Shown here piece by piece: positions 43,234-52,747 of a DNA stretch of 64,000 nucleotides. Below the pieces are notes generated by a model. It was given only the letters and a program-made list of their open reading frames with translations. It made no database searches and had not been told where the DNA came from. A program made the position numbers and the translations under genes. The DNA is from PHAA01 sp034927445 (GTDB taxonomy: Bacteria > Bacillota > Syntrophomonadia > Syntrophomonadales > Syntrophomonadaceae): contig JAYFPZ010000004.1 of the NCBI GenBank assembly GCA_034927445.1, forward strand, positions 53,233 through 117,232, given 5' to 3'. Position 1 is the stretch's first letter. Each line of letters starts with the position of its first letter.

Positions 43234-44670
43234 TTATGCTAATAAGTTTAGTTGATATGATGATGTGGAACCCTGCTCCGGGTATGGTATACTGCCATAA
43301 TCCATTCCTGTATCAAGACTCGCGGTTTCCTGAACTATCCTGCGTTCACCCTTATAACCGCCGCCTTGATGGTGGTCTTGTTTCTCCTGAAAAGCTAAAT
43401 TGACCTCCATCTGCTGGACATTAATACCCTGCTGCTCCAGATTATTTCTGATATGGTGCAGATTGGAATTAAGCAAATTTGCGGCTTCGGCATTATGAGC
43501 AATTACATTTACCGCCACCGCACCTTCCAAAGCATGGATCAAAATACTGACCTTGCCTAAATATTCCGGTTTAAGACTAACCTCCAGACTGGACGGGGCC
43601 ACATTTATCTGCTGAATCATTTTGCTTACCAGGTAATCGGTTTGACTCTGACTCAACATGGTTTTGCCCGCATTCATGACGTTGGGTTCGGCCGCCGCCT
43701 CAGTTTTTACCAGGCCGTTTCCACCGGCATTCAGGGAAATTTCCACTTTATTGACCGGGGTTTGTTTTCCCGTCGCCTCAGATCCGCTTTCGAGGCTGGG
43801 GCTGCGGGTGGTTTCTCCAGGTTTTACGGCAAGGGAATCGGAACGGCCGGATTTCTCCGCTGAAAACGCCTCGGTTGCCAGATCCGGTTTGGGGCCGACC
43901 GCCCGGTCGCTTCCGTGGGCGGGTGATTTCACCCTGCTGGAGGCCATTGAATCCGCCGCCTTTATCTCCTCAGAACCGGAAGAACTGGAAGTACCGGATT
44001 TTCCTGACGAAAATCCCTCAAGCGCCAGATCCGATTTGGGGCCGACCGCCCGGTCGCTTCCGTGGGCGGGTGATTTCACCCTGCTCCGGGACATTAGATC
44101 CGCAACCTTTATCTCCCCGGAATTGGAAGACTGGCTGACCTCGGCGGGAAGAACGGCTGGCCTCATCTCCCCTGATCCCCTGGCAGTAGTACTCAGTCGA
44201 TCCGACTTACCGGTTCCGCTGGTTTTCTCCCGGGCCGGCGGCAGATGGTTAGAGTTGGCCAACTGATGGGTAAATGCCTGCGTAGCTCCTGCTCCGGCAG
44301 TTTCAGCCGCATTGGCTTTTTCCGCATGCTGCGCGGGCTGATGGGTTATCCGGGTTGAGCCTGATTCAATTTGGCCGGCGGCAGCTCCAGACATTTTTCC
44401 CTTGAGGGCAACACCATCTGCGTGGGCCGGGGATGCTTTTACCCGGTTTAACCCAGTAGTATCAGCCGCTGCATTTCCAGACGGTTTTATCAGGCCGGCA
44501 TTGACCGGCTGCATGGGCTGCATGCTTGAGGCCAGCTGCCCGAGTATTTCCGTGAACTGCGTTTTAGGCTTGGCAGTCTTGAAAATATTGCCGGCAGCTT
44601 TGCCTTTCCCGCCGGTACGGCTTGACGGGGCAGTCTGAGCTGAGCCTTTGACTATCGCTGACTTTTGCAT
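43234..44670 (-). CDS. fliK: Flagellar hook-length control protein FliK, with internal duplication
   Basis: 478 residues. A long, low-complexity, Ser/Ala/Gly-rich N-terminal ruler part and a C-terminal substrate-switch domain (about 350-440) with LEVSLKPEYLGKVSILIHA and NNLEQQGINVQQMEV. Two copies of a 49-residue unit occur in the ruler, sharing SRVKSPAHGSDRAVGPK; the DNA copies near 43894 and 44041 are 147 bp apart and identical over about 50 bp. A change in unit number would change the ruler length. AGGAGG precedes the ATG. Confidence 0.92.
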   Translation of the reverse strand: MQKSAIVKGSAQTAPSSRTGGKGKAAGNIFKTAKPKTQFTEILGQLASSMQPMQPVNAGLIKPSGNAAADTTGLNRVKASPAHADGVALKGKMSGAAAGQIESGSTRITHQPAQHAEKANAAETAGAGATQAFTHQLANSNHLPPAREKTSGTGKSDRLSTTARGSGEMRPAVLPAEVSQSSNSGEIKVADLMSRSRVKSPAHGSDRAVGPKSDLALEGFSSGKSGTSSSSGSEEIKAADSMASSRVKSPAHGSDRAVGPKPDLATEAFSAEKSGRSDSLAVKPGETTRSPSLESGSEATGKQTPVNKVEISLNAGGNGLVKTEAAAEPNVMNAGKTMLSQSQTDYLVSKMIQQINVAPSSLEVSLKPEYLGKVSILIHALEGAVAVNVIAHNAEAANLLNSNLHHIRNNLEQQGINVQQMEVNLAFQEKQDHHQGGGYKGERRIVQETASLDTGMDYGSIPYPEQGSTSSYQLNLLA

Positions 44671-44693
44671 ATCTCACCTCCTCCACTGTAATA

Positions 44694-45134
44694 TTAATTT
44701 CTGGATTTATGACAATAGGCAGATATTCCTATATCATCCAAAATGATTTGCTCGGATTTGGCAATCACCGCTTTATATTCCTTCCAGGATCTTTCCTTCA
44801 GGGTCTCCAAACTCTTTCTTTTGGTCGCAGCCTCAACCACGCGATGCCGCTGGACTCCAAAGTTTTGGCGGGCCAGCTCTACCTTTTGCTGTTGTTCTTT
44901 AATCCGCCGGTCCAGCCAGGAGACATAGGCTTCCTGCTGCTGCATTGCAGTCAAACTGACCCTAGGGGGATTATAAGTACGCAAATGAGATTGTTTTTCC
45001 TGTTTTAATTTGAAGGCCGTATTTTCCTCGGCCAGAACTTTCTGCCGGGCCTGAGCCAGCCGGGCAGCCTCTTGTTCTTCGATATTCTGCCGGTATCTAA
45101 GGGCACTTTCCAACTGAAATGTGAATTTGCTCAA
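44694..45134 (-). CDS. fliJ: Flagellar export chaperone FliJ
   Basis: 146 residues, almost entirely charged coiled coil, starting MSKFTFQLESALRYRQNIEEQ, the FliJ pattern. It sits in the central hole of the FliI ring. 3 nt after fliI. Confidence 0.92.
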   Translation of the reverse strand: MSKFTFQLESALRYRQNIEEQEAARLAQARQKVLAEENTAFKLKQEKQSHLRTYNPPRVSLTAMQQQEAYVSWLDRRIKEQQQKVELARQNFGVQRHRVVEAATKRKSLETLKERSWKEYKAVIAKSEQIILDDIGISAYCHKSRN

Positions 45135-45137
45135 ATG

Positions 45138-46460
45138 CTATACCTCATTTCCAACTACATCTGCCAGAGTCCGTAAGGTATCCTCAAATGCATAGGTCTC
45201 GTTTATATCCTGCTGCAGAAACCTGACAATAGCAGGATTGATGGCAATAGCGGCATCGATCTCAGGATTTGATCCGCTGACATACGCGCCAATATTAATC
45301 ATGTCCTGATTTTGGCTATATACGGCCATGTGGCTTCTCATAACCGCAGCCAGCTTTTGCTGCTGCTTACTGGCAATACTCGGCATTAAGCGGCTGATGC
45401 TCTCCAGAATGTCTATGGCGGGAAAATGGTTCTGGGTAGCAATCTTTCTAGAAAGAACTATATGCCCGTCCAATATGCCGCGGGCCGCATCGGCAATAGG
45501 CTCGTTCATATCATCGCCTTCGACCAGAATTGTATATAAGCCGGTTATAGATCCGCTATCCAAATTGCCTGCCCGCTCCAGCAATTTAGGCAGGAGGGCA
45601 AACACCGAAGGGGTATAACCTTTGCTGGTAGGCGGCTCACCTACCGCCAGCCCGATTTCTCGCTGGGCCATGGCAAAACGGGTAATCGAATCCATCATCA
45701 AAAGAACATTTTTACCTTTATCTCTAAAATACTCGGCGATGGAGGTTGCCACCAGTGCGGCCTTTACTCTTATCAAAGCGGGCTGATCGGATGTAGCCAC
45801 TACCACCACGGACCGTGCCAATCCGTCAGGCCCCAGGTCCCTTTCAATGAACTCATTAACCTCCCGGCCCCGCTCGCCAATTAAACCGATTACATTGACA
45901 TCGGCGGAACTATTGCGGGCGATCATGCCTAACAGAGTACTCTTACCTACGCCGCTGCCGGCGAATATACCCAACCTTTGGCCAACGCCGCAGGTCAACA
46001 GGGCGTCAATCGCTCTTACCCCGGTGGCCAGTATATCGGTGATGGCTTTCCGGCGTATAGGGTCCGGTGGTACATTTTGAACCGAGTAACTGCCCTCAGT
46101 CAAGGGGGGAGAATCTTCTCCCATGCATTCTCCCAGCCCATTGACCACCTTGCCTAATAGGTCTTCGCCCACCGCAATTTTAAAGGCTTTGCCTAAAGCA
46201 AACACTCTGCAGCCCGGAGAAATCCCCTTCAATTCACCCAACGCCATGAGCATGGATGAATCATCTTTGAAGCCAACCACCTCTGCCGGAAGTTGGTTTG
46301 ATCGTCCGGAAACCTCGATTGAACAAATATCGCCTATGGAGGCGTAGATGCCCTTTACCTCCATTATTAACCCGATTACCCGGGTTACTTTGCCTATGTA
46401 TCCAAATAGAGTTGCCTGCTGTAACCTATCGCGATAGATGTCCAATTTTATGCTGTTCAT
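45138..46460 (-). CDS. fliI: Flagellum-specific export ATPase FliI
   Basis: 440 residues, homologous to F1 beta. Walker A GIFAGSGVGKSTLLGMIAR, GLIGERGREVNEFIE, Walker B VLLMMDSITRFAMAQREIG and the FliI-typical GEPPTSKGYTPSVFA. Hexameric ATPase that helps unfold export substrates. Overlaps the fliH stop (TAATG). Confidence 0.97.
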   Translation of the reverse strand: MNSIKLDIYRDRLQQATLFGYIGKVTRVIGLIMEVKGIYASIGDICSIEVSGRSNQLPAEVVGFKDDSSMLMALGELKGISPGCRVFALGKAFKIAVGEDLLGKVVNGLGECMGEDSPPLTEGSYSVQNVPPDPIRRKAITDILATGVRAIDALLTCGVGQRLGIFAGSGVGKSTLLGMIARNSSADVNVIGLIGERGREVNEFIERDLGPDGLARSVVVVATSDQPALIRVKAALVATSIAEYFRDKGKNVLLMMDSITRFAMAQREIGLAVGEPPTSKGYTPSVFALLPKLLERAGNLDSGSITGLYTILVEGDDMNEPIADAARGILDGHIVLSRKIATQNHFPAIDILESISRLMPSIASKQQQKLAAVMRSHMAVYSQNQDMINIGAYVSGSNPEIDAAIAINPAIVRFLQQDINETYAFEDTLRTLADVVGNEV

Positions 46461-47170
46461 TAAGATTCATCCCTAATAATGGTATTAAGTTGCTTTAACA
46501 TGGTTTCAATCGTTGCATCTATGTAACCCTGTTCGGTCTCTATGCGGCACCCGCCGGTTTTTATGGCAGGATCGGCAATAAATTCAAGTCTTTTATTCCG
46601 GTATAATTGGGTGCTGAATTCCTCATGCCTGGCTCTGAGCATTTCAACCTGATCCGGAGCAGCATATATTATAACCATTTCACATTCCTTGGCTTGGATG
46701 CAGGCGGCCCGCGCAATGTCGACAATGGTTTCCGGTTTAAGTTCGAGCTGGCGGCAAACCAGTTTCTCCGCTATGTCAATAGACAAAGCCAGAATTTCCA
46801 CCTCCGTAGATTGGTATAACTTCTGCCGCAGCGCATTCACCTCTTGCAGCACCTGCGAGGCTGATTCACGGTAGGCTTCCTCGGTTTGCTGGTGAGCCTG
46901 CCGGGCTTCATCTTCACCCTTTTTAAACCCTTTTTGATAGGCCTCCTGCTCTATTTGCCGGATTCGCTCGCCGGCGGCAGTCAACAGCTTCTCGGCCTCA
47001 TTACGGGCGCTCTCTAATATAAGTTCGGCTTCCTTGTTTATATCATCCAAGGATATATTATTTTCTTCTTTCTCTTCGTCTTTAGGCTGAACCAGATTGA
47101 TCCTGGCCTGTATGGGCCATTTTTCCATTTCGCCATCGACTTGCTTGATTACCCTAGACGATAATAGCAT
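46460..47170 (-). CDS. fliH: Flagellar assembly protein FliH
   Basis: 236 residues from ATG 47170, inside the end of fliG, with GGGGTGGTG upstream. A long charged coiled coil (65-140, with AYQKGFKKGEDEARQAHQQ) and a C-terminal V-type ATPase E-like domain. It binds FliI and holds it at the C-ring. Confidence 0.92.
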   Translation of the reverse strand: MLLSSRVIKQVDGEMEKWPIQARINLVQPKDEEKEENNISLDDINKEAELILESARNEAEKLLTAAGERIRQIEQEAYQKGFKKGEDEARQAHQQTEEAYRESASQVLQEVNALRQKLYQSTEVEILALSIDIAEKLVCRQLELKPETIVDIARAACIQAKECEMVIIYAAPDQVEMLRARHEEFSTQLYRNKRLEFIADPAIKTGGCRIETEQGYIDATIETMLKQLNTIIRDES

Positions 47171-48161
47171 TTTGCGCACCACCCCGTGTGATTACTATCT
47201 CTCCAGCTTCATCCAGCCTTCTGATAACCTGTACAATCTTTTGCTGCTTCTCTTCAACATCACGTACTCTTACTGAACCCAACAATTCAATGTCTTCCTG
47301 CAGCATTTCTCCCGCTCGCTGGGATATATTTCTAAATATCTTGTCGCTGACTTCTTCATTCGCGCCTTTAAGGGCCAGAGCCAGGTCTTTAAAGTCAATT
47401 TCACGCATAATCCGGCGGATGGAGTGATCATCCAAGGTAACGATATCCTCAAACATAAACAACATCTTTCTTATTTCTTCAGCCAACTCGGGATCTTCTT
47501 GCTCCATGGCCTCAATAATTGCTTTTTCCGTACCTCGATCCACGTTATTCAAAATGTTGACCAGATCCCTGGTTCCCCCTGCACTGCTAAAGTCCTTGCT
47601 GGTAATACTGGATAATCTGGACTCAAGGACCGACTCCACCTCCTCAATTATTTCAGGCAGGGTTCTTTCCATGGTCGCTATCCTCCAGGCAATATCACTC
47701 TGCATATCTTGGGGCAGCAGGTTCAAAATACCAGCGGCCTGCTCCGGATCAAGATTGGATAAAATTAAAGCGATGGTCTGGGGGTGTTCATTATTGATAA
47801 AATTAACGATCTGTTTGGGTTCTACTTTACGAATGGAATGAAACGGCTTATTATGGCTGGTCAGGGCTCTGATAATCTCTTCAGATTTTTGGGTGCCCAG
47901 AGCCTTTTCCAGCATAGTCTTGGCATATTGCAAGCCTCCGGTGGAGACAGCCGCATGAAAGTTGCTGAGGGTCAGAAATTCTTTATAAACGCTGGTTATA
48001 TTCTGGGGATTAATTGCCAGCGTATTGGCAATTTCGGAGCTAATCAGTTCAATTTTGTCGTAATGAAAATGTTTTAAAACTGCCGACGCCCGCTCGGGGC
48101 CAACCGCAATCAGTAATATGGCTGCCTTTTGGAGGCCCGTTAAAGTTCGTTCTCTAGCCAC
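47154..48161 (-). CDS. fliG: Flagellar motor switch protein FliG
   Basis: 335 residues. N, middle (EHPQTIALILSNLDPEQAA) and C domains; the C-terminal torque helix contains the charged residues of DDHSIRRIMREIDFKDLALALKG. It contacts MotA. It overlaps fliF by 8 nt and fliH by 17 nt. Confidence 0.97.
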   Translation of the reverse strand: MARERTLTGLQKAAILLIAVGPERASAVLKHFHYDKIELISSEIANTLAINPQNITSVYKEFLTLSNFHAAVSTGGLQYAKTMLEKALGTQKSEEIIRALTSHNKPFHSIRKVEPKQIVNFINNEHPQTIALILSNLDPEQAAGILNLLPQDMQSDIAWRIATMERTLPEIIEEVESVLESRLSSITSKDFSSAGGTRDLVNILNNVDRGTEKAIIEAMEQEDPELAEEIRKMLFMFEDIVTLDDHSIRRIMREIDFKDLALALKGANEEVSDKIFRNISQRAGEMLQEDIELLGSVRVRDVEEKQQKIVQVIRRLDEAGEIVITRGGAQNAIIV

Positions 48162-49695
48162 TTACCCCACTCCCTGTTTCATCTAGCCAATTATTAATAA
48201 TCTGCGCCGCCACCTCGGGTGATTCCTTCATTATCTTCTTGATTTCTTCATCTTCAGTGGCAAAAGTCTCTGGTCTTTCCATCTGCTCCAATTGTTCCTC
48301 GACTTTTTTAATTGAGACTGGCTCCTGCAAAAGTTCATCCGGCTCTTCCAAATGCGAACGTACGGTCCTGATCAAGGTTAAAGCCAGGATAAATAACAGG
48401 ATTATTCCCAAACCCTTTAATCCCCAGGTCACCAATTTTTCGATTTGGGCTTGTTTGGCTGCATCGGCTTCGGCTTGGGCCATTTCAGCCTGTTCTTGCT
48501 CCAGACTGGTCTGATCAAACTCGGTGCTTAAGACATTGATTATGTCTCCCCGGTTACTGTCAAAGCCTATGGCGGCGGATATAATATCCCGGATGCGCAT
48601 CTCCGCATCGGCAGGCAGATCGCCATTTATAGCTACAGCAGTAGATATGGATATAACCCGTCCGGGTGCATAGATTTCTTTTTCTTCCGTTTTGTTTATT
48701 TCATAATTTTTAGTTGACGTCATGTCAGTAACGCCATTGTCATTGGTTGCAACCTCCGGCGCGTCCGGATCCCGGTTGGTATCCCCCACTATACCCGAAC
48801 TGCCGGCATTACCGCTTCTGGTCTCACTCAACTGTTCACTGGTTACTACGCCTTGATCACCCCAAATAATCCGGTTGACTTCCTTCTGATTGAAATCCAG
48901 ATTGGCAGTGATCATGGTCACGGCTTTATTGGGGCCGTATATGCTGTCCAGCATCTGCTGCACCCGGGTTTCAAGGTCTTTCTCAAAATCCCTTTTCAGT
49001 TCCATTTGGTTCATCTGAACGGCTGAACTGCCGGATTCATTAATTTGATCACTGAGAACATGCCCGGCCGTATCAATTATTTTGACATCTTCCAGGTTTA
49101 AATTCTGAACCGCCCCTACCAGCAGGGCGGCAATGCCTTTGATCTGTTCAGGTTCCAGTTTGGCCATGGGCTTTAATTCCAAAACTATTGAGGCCTGAGC
49201 TTTACGGTCATTTTCAATAAAAGCGCTCTTTTCCGGTAGAACCAGGTGAACCCGGCATTCTTTCACGGCATCCAGCTGATCAATGGTCCGGCGCAGTTCT
49301 TCCTGCAGCGCCCGCTGATAATTGACATTTCTTTCAAAGTCGGTAGCGCTTATATCGCTCGTATTAAACAATTCAAATCCGATTCCGCCCTCGGAAATAA
49401 TGCCTTTACTGGCCAGGTTCAATCTTAGTTCATATACCTGATCAACCGGAACTGATATGGTTTTGCCCCCGTCTTCCAAAACATAGGGAACATTCATGGC
49501 TTTCAGTTCTTCTACAATCTTGCCGGCAGCATCGTTTTGGATATTGCTGAAAAGAGGTGCGTATTCAACCCTCGTTGCCCAACGATAAAAGAAAAATGAT
49601 GACAACAGGAGACAAACAACCGCAACTATATATATTGATTTTTTTGTAGAAGAAAGACCTTGCCAATGGTCTTTTAACCGGTTCAATAAGGCCAT
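48154..49695 (-). CDS. fliF: Flagellar MS-ring protein FliF
   Basis: 513 residues with two membrane helices (about 22-42 and 440-460) around the ring-building motifs (NYQRALQEELRRTIDQLDAV, VHLVLPEKSAF). The C-terminal tail (KKIMKESPEVAAQIINNWL) binds FliG. It is the founding structure of the basal body. Confidence 0.97.
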   Translation of the reverse strand: MALLNRLKDHWQGLSSTKKSIYIVAVVCLLLSSFFFYRWATRVEYAPLFSNIQNDAAGKIVEELKAMNVPYVLEDGGKTISVPVDQVYELRLNLASKGIISEGGIGFELFNTSDISATDFERNVNYQRALQEELRRTIDQLDAVKECRVHLVLPEKSAFIENDRKAQASIVLELKPMAKLEPEQIKGIAALLVGAVQNLNLEDVKIIDTAGHVLSDQINESGSSAVQMNQMELKRDFEKDLETRVQQMLDSIYGPNKAVTMITANLDFNQKEVNRIIWGDQGVVTSEQLSETRSGNAGSSGIVGDTNRDPDAPEVATNDNGVTDMTSTKNYEINKTEEKEIYAPGRVISISTAVAINGDLPADAEMRIRDIISAAIGFDSNRGDIINVLSTEFDQTSLEQEQAEMAQAEADAAKQAQIEKLVTWGLKGLGIILLFILALTLIRTVRSHLEEPDELLQEPVSIKKVEEQLEQMERPETFATEDEEIKKIMKESPEVAAQIINNWLDETGSGVSG

Positions 49696-49714
49696 GTTTT
49701 CACCACTTTAATAA

Positions 49715-50032
49715 TTAAATCTGCATTCTCTCAACGTTTTGATAGGCCTCAACCAATTTATTTCTGATTTCCGTCATCTCCCGCAAGGCCAGGTCGGCTT
49801 TCTCCATCGCAATAAGCATCTCATGGATCTCAACTGGTTCCCCCTGCAAAAAACTATCGGTTAATTGGTCGGCTTGTTTTTGAAGAGAATTCGCTTCTTC
49901 AATTTTTTGATTAAGCATGTCGCCGAAGCTTAGCTTGCCCTCAGTCCTTGAACTGCGGCCAGTCTCCACCTGGCCGCCGGCTTGCGTGCTGGCAAAGTAA
50001 AGCGGGCTGTTACTTAATGAAGCAATATTCAT
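49715..50032 (-). CDS. fliE: Flagellar hook-basal body protein FliE
   Basis: 105 residues; C-terminal pattern GEPVEIHEMLIAMEKADLAL and LVEAYQNVERMQI is diagnostic. Joins MS ring and rod. Between flgC and fliF, as usual. Confidence 0.95.
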   Translation of the reverse strand: MNIASLSNSPLYFASTQAGGQVETGRSSRTEGKLSFGDMLNQKIEEANSLQKQADQLTDSFLQGEPVEIHEMLIAMEKADLALREMTEIRNKLVEAYQNVERMQI

Positions 50033-50058
50033 ATCATCACACCTTTGCAGTCAAAATT

Positions 50059-50487
50059 TTACCCTCGTCCGATCGTTAATGCTTTCATAGCCAGCGATTT
50101 AGTTGTATTTAATACCGTTACGTCAGCAGCATAGGCCCGCGCAGCCGAAATGGAATCGACAATTTCGTCGGCCAGGTTAAGGTTGGGTTTGGCCACAAAG
50201 CCTTCTGCATTGGCGTCAGGATGCTGGGGGTCGTATACCATCAGGGGATCTGATCTATCCTCAACAATTTCGGATATTCTAACCCCCTGGCCGGTGAAAT
50301 CGCTTTTACCGCTCCGGAGCTGCTGCTGGAGCACCTCTTGGAAAACTGCCACTTTACGCCTATAGGGACCTTCACCGTTGGTTTCGGTTGTTTCAATATT
50401 GGCGATATTCTGAGCTATAAGTTCCATCCGTTTGCGCTCGCAGCTTAATCCGCTGGTGCTTATGTCCATGGTTGACAATAAGGTCAT
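50059..50487 (-). CDS. flgC: Flagellar basal-body rod protein FlgC
   Basis: 142 residues; N-terminal rod motif DISTSGLSCERKRMELIAQN and C-terminal NLADEIVDSISAARAYAADVTVLNTTKS (spread over residues 98-130). Proximal rod subunit, 3 nt after flgB. Confidence 0.95.
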   Translation of the reverse strand: MTLLSTMDISTSGLSCERKRMELIAQNIANIETTETNGEGPYRRKVAVFQEVLQQQLRSGKSDFTGQGVRISEIVEDRSDPLMVYDPQHPDANAEGFVAKPNLNLADEIVDSISAARAYAADVTVLNTTKSLAMKALTIGRG

Positions 50488-50490
50488 GGC

Positions 50491-50889
50491 TTATCCCTCC
50501 CCGTCTGAAATAACATATTTTTTCATGGCGATTTTCTTGTTGACCTGATTTAAGGCGGCATTGAAGTAAACGTCATTTTTTACCATGGCGGTCATCTGTT
50601 CTTCCAGGTTGACATTATTGCCATCAGCCCGCAGTGAGGGTGAAGTATCTCTTTCCACCTTAAATTCGCTGGTGTTGGCTTCATTACCGATATGTTTGGT
50701 TTTGGTAAGCTTCAGCGGCAGCGGGCCGAATTGGGAACCGGCCAGCTGGTCTTCAAAATCGATCAAAAATTGTTTAAAGCCAGGCGTGTTAATGTTGCTC
50801 ATATTGTGGGCAATCGTATTCTGCCTGACCACGGAACCATTCAAAGATTTCTCCAGTAGCTGGAAGGTATAATCCATATTAAAATCCAA
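50491..50889 (-). CDS. flgB: Flagellar basal-body rod protein FlgB
   Basis: 132 residues; QNTIAHNMSNINTPGFKQ near the N-terminus and VNLEEQMTAMVKNDVYFNAAL near the C-terminus. First gene of the long operon. Start is TTG at 50889 with AGGAGG 8 nt upstream (an in-frame ATG follows four codons later, at 50877). Confidence 0.94.
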   Translation of the reverse strand: MDFNMDYTFQLLEKSLNGSVVRQNTIAHNMSNINTPGFKQFLIDFEDQLAGSQFGPLPLKLTKTKHIGNEANTSEFKVERDTSPSLRADGNNVNLEEQMTAMVKNDVYFNAALNQVNKKIAMKKYVISDGEG

Positions 50890-50949
50890 AATAAAAAACC
50901 TCCTATGAAGATATTAATCACACCATACGGAAGTTCTTAACAATAAGGC

Positions 50950-51046
50950 GTGATCTCTAGCAACCAGGCTTTCATATCGCCGAAACGACTTAGATCCTTT
51001 GGCTTTGCGCCCTCAACTTTCGAAGAGTTTGCCTTTCAAGGTCACT
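50950..51046 (-). promoter_or_regulatory. c-di-GMP-I riboswitch (GEMM) before flgB
   Basis: On the minus strand the aptamer core is readable: GAAAGGCAAACTCTTCGAAA, then GAGGGCGCAAAGCC, GGATCTAAG (tetraloop receptor region) and GCCTGGTTGCTAG. The ends GTGACC and GATCAC can pair as P1. The match to the GEMM-I consensus is extensive, and flagellar operons are a known target. Just downstream ATCACGCC (minus strand, 50948-50955) can pair with GGTGTGAT (about 50916-50923), competing with P1. No T-run follows, so the mode of control is not clear. Confidence 0.94.
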
Positions 51047-51251
51047 ATATTAAATTTTTGTAAATCATTACGTACGAAAAAATTCCGGAAAATTTAATGT
51101 CCAACTGGAATCTATAATATAACATATTATTCCAAAATGATAGTTATTTTTTCAAATTATCCAATTTTTTTTTAATTAATTTTAGAATATTCTGGCGATA
51201 AAGTTTAGTTAATAGTATTCTAAGTCTAAGAAATATACTGGGGAGGGTACC
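51047..51251. other. Divergent intergenic region with unlocated promoters
   Basis: About 200 bp, very AT-rich, between the flgB riboswitch (minus) and the gene at 51252 (plus). Promoters for both must lie here. I see TATA-rich stretches on both strands but no clear -35/-10 pair and no sigma-28 site. Confidence 0.5.
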
Positions 51252-51800
51252 ATGCCGAAAAATAATTTTAAAAATATGGATAACATGGATAAGGTTGGTT
51301 TTATAAATGACAATTTGCGTCAAGGCGTTAGTTTTAAAGATATTTATGATGCAACCCTGGATACCCATGAACTGGTAAAATCCCGTGAGGCCTTGTTGAA
51401 TCAATTTAAGAAGGCCGGTTACCGGGTCAATGAAAAAACGCCCAGAAATCATGTACTTGAGGATAAGTTCACCCCTCCTGCTCCCAATTCTGTCGAAAAT
51501 ACAGACCATATCACGATGAATGACAAGTTGCTGGAATTATTAGAGCAGTCGGACAGTATCCTGGCCATGCTTAAATGGTGGAAATACAATCTTCCCCAGT
51601 CGGATAATCCTCAAGATGACAGATTAAACCTGCCCCTTCCTCAGGACGGTGAAGAAGTCAGGAAGACTATCCGTATTTCAAATCAGATTTGGCAAAAATG
51701 GAAGGCGTTTTGTGCCCAGAACCCTGGATACAACGAAAAAGATTTAATGGCCCGGGCTTTGTTGTTTTTTATGGATGAGGAAATCAGATCTGATAATTGA
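51252..51800 (+). CDS. Hypothetical protein with possible ribbon-helix-helix C-terminus
   Basis: 182 residues with GGGAGGG before the ATG. It is the only plus-strand gene in the flagellar cluster, divergent from the flgB operon and overlapping the end of the ylqG-like gene by 17 nt. The C-terminal 45 residues (VRKTIRISNQIWQKWKAFC...KDLMARALLFFMDE) have the beta strand plus two helices pattern of CopG/Arc-type DNA-binding domains. The N-terminal 80 residues are helical and charged. A role as regulator of the adjacent operon is possible but is inference from position only. Confidence 0.7.
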   Translation: MPKNNFKNMDNMDKVGFINDNLRQGVSFKDIYDATLDTHELVKSREALLNQFKKAGYRVNEKTPRNHVLEDKFTPPAPNSVENTDHITMNDKLLELLEQSDSILAMLKWWKYNLPQSDNPQDDRLNLPLPQDGEEVRKTIRISNQIWQKWKAFCAQNPGYNEKDLMARALLFFMDEEIRSDN

Positions 51801-52731
51801 CCTCGAATAGGTTGGGGGTTTGCTGCGGGATAAAATCAACTATGGTAAGCTTGCCGGGATTTACCTCGACCTCTACAGCGTCGATATTATAGCCCGCATA
51901 ACGCAAGGCCTCGCCCAACGCCTTTACTTCCCCGGACAGAATAGTCTTATATTTATTTTGGCTGCATATAATCCCGGCTTTCATAGTATTCCGGTTCATT
52001 TCTATTTTGACCCATAGTTCTTCAAAGCTGCGTGAATTCAGCTGCAGCAGCAGTCTGCAGTTTTCCGGCTGCAGCCGTTCCCGTTTTGATCCCGGTGTCA
52101 GTAAAAAAATATGCTGCCCCGCCACCGGCCAGCCAAAAATATTGTATCCGCCATAAATTATACTTTCCTTATCGTTCAGAAAGTTAAAAAAGCGCTTATC
52201 CTGGTCGGCGGGCAATTCATGCTTGAGAAACTTTTGCAATTCCTGCAAAGCTTGAAAATCGTTTGCGGATTCTGCCTTGACTCCGATAGTTTTCAGCCAT
52301 GCCGCCAGCCGGACCAATTCCTCATTGGCCTGATATTCCCTCATCAGATGGTATAATTCCAATACCGCCGCCTGACTGACCGGTAAATTAAATTTAACCA
52401 ATTGGCGCAAAACCGGGTATAATTCGTCCTGGGGCTTCAATCCCAGCTTGGTCAGGGCTGTGTCTTCCGGTTTCAGCCGGACTGAATCTTTTATTATTTT
52501 TAGTTCGATGGCCTGGTCACGGACCGTCTCCACCTGCAATTGCAGCCTGTCCCCGGTTTTCAACGGTACCTTGGCCTGGGCTTTGAGGATGTTAGAGCCC
52601 AGCTGCAGCAATACCTGTTTTCCTTCGAATTTCACCACCTGGGCTTTTACTATCTGACCTGGTTTAAGTGATAGTTTCTGCTGGAGGGCGGGGCTTATTT
52701 TACTGGTAATATTAATGCTGTTGGTTTTCAT
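51784..52731 (-). CDS. YlqG-like, FliK-related protein
   Basis: 315 residues from ATG 52731 (GGGAGC upstream). N-terminal OB-like part (LKPGQIVKAQVVKFEGKQVLLQLG), helical middle, and C-terminal domain (LLLQLNSRSFEELWVKIEM...) resembling a FliK-type switch domain. The pair of this gene with an FlhB-C-like gene is the same as ylqG-ylqH in Bacillus. Precise role unknown. Confidence 0.7.
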   Translation of the reverse strand: MKTNSINITSKISPALQQKLSLKPGQIVKAQVVKFEGKQVLLQLGSNILKAQAKVPLKTGDRLQLQVETVRDQAIELKIIKDSVRLKPEDTALTKLGLKPQDELYPVLRQLVKFNLPVSQAAVLELYHLMREYQANEELVRLAAWLKTIGVKAESANDFQALQELQKFLKHELPADQDKRFFNFLNDKESIIYGGYNIFGWPVAGQHIFLLTPGSKRERLQPENCRLLLQLNSRSFEELWVKIEMNRNTMKAGIICSQNKYKTILSGEVKALGEALRYAGYNIDAVEVEVNPGKLTIVDFIPQQTPNLFEVNYQI

Positions 52732-52747
52732 GGCAGCTCCCGGTTTC

